From the NCBI GenBank assembly GCA_030141605.1, contig JAQGDQ010000382.1, forward strand, positions 92,001 to 156,000: a stretch of 64,000 nucleotides of DNA. The letters run 5' to 3'. This stretch comes from Tubiluchus corallicola. Taxonomy: Eukaryota > Priapulida > Priapulimorpha > Priapulimorphida > Tubiluchidae. Under the pieces are notes generated by a model, which worked only from the letters and a program-made list of their open reading frames with translations, searched no databases and was not told the origin of the DNA. Both the position numbers and the translations under genes were made by a program. Positions 59,512 through 64,000 of the stretch are shown piece by piece. Each line of letters opens with the position of its first letter. The stretch's first letter is position 1.

Positions 59512-59862
59512 GTAGCTTTATTACATTTTATCTGTAAAAAAAATCATAAGAAAATATAGCAAACTAATTTGAGCCAAAAAAGAAACAAGGAAATTAATAA
59601 TAAAGTCAGACTAATAACAATCAAAATAAACTTACATCATGGCTGTACTACTCTTGACAAATAAATGGTTTAACTGAGACAAAACAACAACAACAACTCT
59701 CTTAGCCAAGAACAGACTGCCAACTAGCCAGGTAAACTAGCTCTGTCAGTAGAGCATGACAGAAAGAAGCCAAGTCAAGACATACATATATGAATGCAGT
59801 TAAAAAGGACAGTATAGGTGGGTTTACAGAATGAAAGAACACTGAAGTACAACCTAAAATCC
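59486..59862. mobile_element. Insertion in Gypsy pol with tRNA-like promoter word (SINE-like)
   Basis: Gypsy coding stops after LMSEPIC and resumes at ILRHPNPDRMFILTTDA, so about 375 bp is foreign. It contains CTAGCTCTGTCAGTAGAGCA (59728-59747), very like the D-arm/A-box of a tRNA-Lys-type gene, with a weak B-box (AAGTCAAGACAT) about 35 bp downstream. An A-rich stretch lies at 59530-59640. A clear target duplication was not found. Confidence 0.55.
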
Positions 59863-60260
59863 TTCACATATTCTTAGACATCCTAATCCTGATAGAATGT
59901 TCATCTTGACAACTGATGCCTGCAAAACAGGATAGGGAGCTGTTTTGTCCCAAGGATCAGGTAAAGAAGAGTACGTTATCTCTTATGCTTCTGGAAAATA
60001 TTCTCCGTGCCAGCAGAAGTATTCAACTACGGAGCTTGAGCTCCTTGCTTTGAAAAATGGAATAGATAAATTTCGTCATTATTTGCTTGGGAAACCTTTC
60101 GTTGCTGTGACAGATCTTCAGGCTCTTTCGTGGTTGAAGCGCCAGAAAGACCCTCCTGACCGACTTGCTAGATGGTTGCTATGGCTGAATTAATATGACT
60201 TTGAGGTACGCCATAAACCTGGAAAAATGATTCCTCATGCAGACGCATTGAGTCATGTGC
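59863..60260 (+). pseudogene. Gypsy RNase H domain, with two in-frame stops
   Basis: FILTTDACKTG, stop, GAVLSQGSGKEEYVISYASG, YSTTELELLALKNGIDKFRH, AVTDLQALSWLKRQKDPPDR, then stop at 60193 and FEVRHKPGKMIPHADALSH. The catalytic acidic residues (DA, E in TELELL, TDLQAL, DALS) remain recognisable. Confidence 0.85.
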
Positions 60261-60416
60261 ATACGACTAAAGATGTGACTGAGTGCCAGTCAATTGCGGA
60301 AGCTGTGACTAATGATCTTGTGTTCGCCTGGCTTCGTGATGAGGTGCACGGTGTGAAGCACGTCTGACCAGCCTGACTCAGATGAACTGAGATATTATCT
60401 TCGTGAAAAAGATAAA

Positions 60417-61541
60417 TTGTCTGTAGTGAATGGTGAAATTATAAGACAATCAAGTGGGTATGCTTCGCCACAGAAACTTGTGCCACCAGTGCTTAGAAAT
60501 CGTGTTATTTCTCTTGCTCATGATCATGTATTATCTGCTCACTTTGGTGTAAGAAAAACGATAGGACGAATTACACCATTGTATTATTGGTATGGTTTAA
60601 CCAATAGTGTTCGTACGTTCATCAGAAATTGTCATGGATGTGCTTTAGTGAAGCGTGAAGCCAGACCACAACGTGAAGCTCGTGGAACTATTAAAGTACT
60701 AGGTGATAAGTTTGAACAGATATCTGCTGATATCTTGACTTTGCCTTTAAGTAGTAGTGGCTATAAGTATGTCTTAGTTGTTACTGACTTGTTCTCTAAA
60801 TTTGTAGAATTGTATCCTATTCGTAATCAGAGTGCTGAATCTGTTGCTAAATGTATTGTTGATTTTGTATGTCATTATGGAGTGCCTAAAACTTTGTTGA
60901 CTGATCAAGGTGCAAATTTTGAATCTGATTTGGTGAAGCAAATCAATGATAAGTTAGGTATACAAAAATTGAGGACTTCAGTGTACCATGCTTGTTGCAA
61001 TGGACAATGTGAACGGTTTAATTTGACTCTTTGTGAAGCATTAACACAGTATGTGAAAAGTAACTGTCGTGATTGGGACAAGTATTTACAAATGATTACT
61101 TTTGCCTATAATACTAGTGTCCATAGCACTACTCAAGTGACTCCATATAAACTTGTGTTTGGAAAGGAGGCTAGGCATCCTCTTGTTAGTGAGTTAAATT
61201 GTGAAGACCTTCTTGAAGTCCCTGATTATTCAGAATATGCAAACACTTTAGCTTCTGAGTTTGTTAGAGTATATAAAAATGTTAAGTCAAATATTGAAAA
61301 GTACCAAAATGCTTCAGTGACTAGTGTAACACCTCAAGGTTGCATTAAAGAGGGTGACAATGTTGCAATGATAAATTTTAGAGGTAGATCTGGACCAAAT
61401 AGGAAACTTGCGAAGCGTTATTTGGGCCTATGTAAGGTGATAAAATGTAAACCTCCTGATTACTGTATACAACGACCTCGTGCTCGTAATTCTTTGTGGG
61501 TGCATGGTAGTAACTTGAAGAAAATATTAAGGAAATCTTAA
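60417..61541 (+). CDS. Gypsy integrase, open frame
   Basis: 374 residues. HHCC zinc-binding domain (HDHVLSAHFGVRKTIGRI ... CHGCALVK, residues 34-79). DDE catalytic core: ISADILTLP, LLTDQGANFES and CCNGQCERFN give the D, D and E. C-terminal GPY/F-like module (GDNVAMINFRGRSGPNRKLA, GLCKVIKC). The start is only the first Met after a frameshift at about 60365; the real polyprotein begins upstream. Confidence 0.88.
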   Translation: MSVVNGEIIRQSSGYASPQKLVPPVLRNRVISLAHDHVLSAHFGVRKTIGRITPLYYWYGLTNSVRTFIRNCHGCALVKREARPQREARGTIKVLGDKFEQISADILTLPLSSSGYKYVLVVTDLFSKFVELYPIRNQSAESVAKCIVDFVCHYGVPKTLLTDQGANFESDLVKQINDKLGIQKLRTSVYHACCNGQCERFNLTLCEALTQYVKSNCRDWDKYLQMITFAYNTSVHSTTQVTPYKLVFGKEARHPLVSELNCEDLLEVPDYSEYANTLASEFVRVYKNVKSNIEKYQNASVTSVTPQGCIKEGDNVAMINFRGRSGPNRKLAKRYLGLCKVIKCKPPDYCIQRPRARNSLWVHGSNLKKILRKS

Positions 61542-61860
61542 TATCCGTGAAACCGCTAAATCCAAATCTTGTATTGATTGTGATAGTTATGATTCTGATG
61601 ATGATGATGACACTAATGCTCCTTTGCATGGATATCCCTGTTATGATCCAAATCAGTCTGAAGATGATGTGGATATGATAGAAGATGCTAATAATGCTAA
61701 TTTTAGTAGTGATGAACATGATAATGAATGTATTAATTCTGATGTCAGTAGCAGCAGTGCTGAAAGTCCAGATGATGATTTTGATGGACATGTTTTTAAT
61801 TTAAGACCTCGTAGAAGTTTGAGGTTGCCTAAAAGACTCACAGATTATTCTTTAGCTTGA
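61542..61860 (+). CDS. Acidic C-terminal tail of Gypsy pol
   Basis: Open 61624-61860 (78 residues), Asp/Ser-rich (SEDDVDMIEDANNAN), then basic LRPRRSLRLPKRLTDYS. It lies just after integrase, separated by a short stop-containing stretch; probably the polyprotein tail. Confidence 0.55.
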
Positions 61861-62119
61861 GTTTGACAAAATGGCTTGTTTCATTCTTGACTTTTGAAAA
61901 GTTTTGTTTGATTTTGGTGCATATAACTTGTATTGCACACTTCTGATTCTAGTTGTTCTTAGATTTCAACTTTAAAAGTTTGTTTGCTGTTTGTATTGCA
62001 TTCTGCCAGTTTGAATGTTAGTTATGCTATGCTAAATTATGTTAACATTGATGTTAGCCTGGTGATGCCTGAACAGAATTGTACATCATGTGAGGTCACA
62101 TGACTGGAGCATGGCCGAA

Positions 62120-62329
62120 TGTCAGGGCCAGCCCTGTTATTAAGCAAATGTGTGCTTGTCATTGCGCATTGAAAGCTTGCGCCACTAATTAGAAATGTCT
62201 TTGTCTAATGTCAGGACCACGTTTTAGGATAGCAGTTTGAGCTGTTTTGATTCCAATTTAATGTTAGGGTTAATAAACACGTTTAATTATGCCGTTAAAT
62301 GTTTGTTTGATGTTTCTGTGACCCTGACA
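62120..62329 (+). repeat. LTR-like terminal sequence, 210 bp
   Basis: Begins TGTCAGGG and ends CCCTGACA, a perfect 8-bp inverted TG...CA terminus of retroviral-type LTRs. An AATAAA lies at 62270-62275, as expected for R/U5 processing. A second TGTCAGGACC word lies at 62210. No convincing polypurine tract is directly upstream and no second LTR is in the window to compare. Confidence 0.65.
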
Positions 62330-62492
62330 GAAAGTTTGCAAATACCTGCTTTATGTATTATTCTATTTCTGGAGAAATATTTTTTTCTAAAAAACATTCC
62401 TATTTTGTGTATGTGTGTGCATGTGTGTATGTGTGTGTGTGTTCACATACAAACCTATGTAATATATGTGTTATTATATAGAATAATTGCAG

Positions 62493-62631
62493 AGCTCGTA
62501 AATGGGTGCAGAATGTCAGGCGATTAGACCTTATGAACAAAAGCAGCCAATATTTACACAGAAACTGGTACTTGTGCAGCGAGCACTTTGAAGATTCAGA
62601 ATTCATGAATGTAACTTTAAAAAACAAGTTA
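62493..62631 (+). pseudogene. THAP-domain exon of P-element-like transposase
   Basis: After acceptor TTGCAG the frame reads ARKWVQNVRRLDLMNKSSQY, then WYLCSEHFEDSEFMN. This is the second half of a C2CH THAP zinc finger (KW...NVRR, CSxHF, F). The first CxxC exon is not seen; an LTR lies just upstream. Donor GTATTG after KNKL is plausible; the exact end is uncertain. Confidence 0.8.
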
Positions 62632-62963
62632 GTATTGCCGTTATATTATCACATGTAATATAATATTATATGTATTATATTTAAATATAATATATTAGTG
62701 TACAGCTTCAAGAGTTGGATTATTATAAGTACCAAACAAACATTCAAATTTTTCGATACATTCGTAGTTACTTCGGTATGATATTTTTGCCATCTGAGAC
62801 CAGGCACAGAACGAGGCTCAAGACTGATCGGAATGAAGGGAAACATCCACATTTATGTTTGTCAGTTTTTTGTTTTTTGCCCAAAATAAATATATGGAAA
62901 AAAGAGATACAGCTGTGCAATTGTTTGTTAATCCTTGTACACCTTGTGATTTATTATCTTTAG

Positions 62964-63159
62964 GTTAATAATGAATTCTGAACGATTTGCCGTGCCTACA
63001 ATTTTTAGTGTGCCAAATCCGCCACCTCGCATTGGCATAAAACGACAAAGAAACAAGTGGCAGAACCTTCGACAAAAAGAAAACGAAGAACGTACAAAAA
63101 AGCCTATACTTTATCTTTCAGCCCAACAAAAGATCTGTCAACTACAGGGAAGCCATTAA
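62964..63159 (+). pseudogene. THAP C-terminus and linker exon
   Basis: Acceptor TTTAG. ERFAVPTIFSVPNPP contains the AVPTIF box that closes THAP domains, followed by a basic linker (KRQRNKWQNLRQKENEERTK) and a stop at 63159. The phase with the preceding exon is not clean, so one junction is damaged or misplaced. Confidence 0.78.
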
Positions 63160-63199
63160 GAGAACAAAATGTACAGTGTAACATTAGTTTTGCAACTTA

Positions 63200-64000
63200 G
63201 TAGATCAACTCTTTCAATATATTCAATAGCTCAGCTCATACGCCTGGGTACAAAGCAAAGGCTGAAAAGTCTATGCGCCTGCCGTTGTCACCCAACTCTC
63301 CCCATCTTGAAACTCTCGAACAGCTAACACCATTTGTTCAGAGTTGCAATTTTTTTAAAACTGAAGGTGTCAAAATAAAAGACATGACAAACTATATAGT
63401 TAGCAAGCGCGGATGGCTGAATAACATGGAAGCACTGAAATTATTATGGAAAGATCTTCAGAGTATAGGCTTCAAATACCTGATAACACGTCGCCTAAAC
63501 CAGGACGGGCTGGAACATTTTTTTGCTAAAATCAGGCAGAAGGGGGGATGGGCTGATAATCCCAGTCCCTCAAAATTCATGGATAGTTATAAGCAAGTGG
63601 CGATAAACAAGCTTTTAAGACCCGCCAGAAACGGGTAATTGTGCAACAGACAACATGGCAAACATATTATTAACTCTTGATGAACTTAGACCTAGTACGT
63701 CCAACTTAAGGGCCTCAACTCCTCTGACTAATGTGACATTTGACAACTCTGATTTTGAAATTGAATCAGTAGACCCATTACCAGGCGAAAATAATTTAGG
63801 CCTCCTTGACAGTAATGGCAGAAATTATGTAGCTGGGTATATAATACACGCATTTGATAAAAAACACATCCGTGGCTGTGATTTATGCTCTCTCCGGGAT
63901 ATACAAGACGAGTCCAAGATACGTGAAAATGAAAATTTATACATCTCACTGAAGTCTTTTCACGGTGATGACACGCGATTGCGTGTACCGACTGACCACT
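63200..64000 (+). pseudogene. P-element/THAP9-like transposase C-terminal region, runs off window
   Basis: NLVDQLF (63205) and, after a frameshift near 63225, FNSSAHTPGYKAKAEKSMRL. Then the open frame to 63638 with RGWLNNMEALKLLWKDLQSI, GFKYLITRRLNQDGLEHFFA and DNPSPSKFMDSY, hallmarks of P-element-family transposases. A frameshift at about 63635 leads to GNCATDNMANILLTLDELRP, RNYVAGYIIHAFDKKHIRGC, continuing past 64000. The RNase H-like catalytic core that should lie between the THAP linker and LVDQLF is missing, so this is an internally deleted copy. Confidence 0.85.

Larger units (their letters stand above)
58386..62329 (+). mobile_element. 5'-truncated Gypsy-type LTR retrotransposon
   Basis: Order RT, RNase H, integrase, 3' LTR-like end identifies Ty3/Gypsy. 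Gag, protease and 5' LTR are missing; the left end is replaced by LINE sequence. The polyprotein is broken by an insertion (59486-59860), a stop in RNase H (about 59934), a stop at 60193 and a frameshift near 60365. The integrase and C-terminal region are open. Not capable of movement as seen. Confidence 0.88.

Noticed and set aside
1-64000. CRISPR array, operon or phage-like module
   Set aside because: Tandem repeats lack spacer structure, and coding sequence is exonic with GT/AG introns; the DNA is eukaryotic.

Overview
This window is AT-rich animal genomic DNA with no prokaryotic features. Coding segments are short exons bounded by GT/AG splice sites, introns run from a few hundred bases to about 8 kb, and much of the rest is transposable elements and tandem repeats. 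I infer a non-vertebrate metazoan. The main gene is a single betaglycan/endoglin-type receptor, and LINEs, a Gypsy retrotransposon, a P-element-like THAP transposase, hAT-, mariner- and piggyBac-like remnants are all present. A TTAGGG-like array argues mildly against a typical insect. I cannot name the species.

The main find is a gene on the minus strand from 46630 (start codon) down to at least 18409. Fourteen exons join in a consistent reading phase and encode about 752 residues: a signal peptide, a membrane-distal 'orphan' region resembling the TGF-beta co-receptors betaglycan (TGFBR3) and endoglin, a ZP-N/ZP-C module, and a transmembrane helix that closely resembles that of vertebrate betaglycan/endoglin. 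Two weaker candidate exons at 9016-9185 and 7354-7413 would carry a cytoplasmic tail. The introns hold a LINE in the same orientation, two LINE fragments in the opposite orientation, a hAT remnant, several MITEs, a 655-bp perfect-style foldback palindrome, minisatellites and a degenerate TTAGGG-like array.

1-9 kb: LINE pieces arranged head to head (1025-2290 minus, 2300-3695 plus), probably a twin-priming inversion; another RT fragment; a TA-flanked MITE; a 28-bp minisatellite (5885-6772); and an element with 81-bp repeats. 9-18 kb: microsatellites, MITEs and a tRNA-like sequence. 18-47 kb: the receptor gene. 47-51 kb: a decayed LINE of a different clade with a C-terminal zinc knuckle. 51.7-56.5 kb: a nearly full-length two-ORF LINE with a PHD-type finger, on the minus strand. 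56.9-58.4 kb: a LINE RT on the plus strand, joined in frame to a 5'-truncated Gypsy pol (58.4-61.9 kb) that has a 210-bp LTR-like end. 62.5 kb to the right edge: an internally deleted P-element/THAP9-like transposase gene that runs off the window.

Every transposon ORF I could read is broken (stops, frameshifts, truncations). Nothing suggests a working mobile system, and the receptor is the only gene that looks intact. No CRISPR, operon or convincing functional RNA gene is present.
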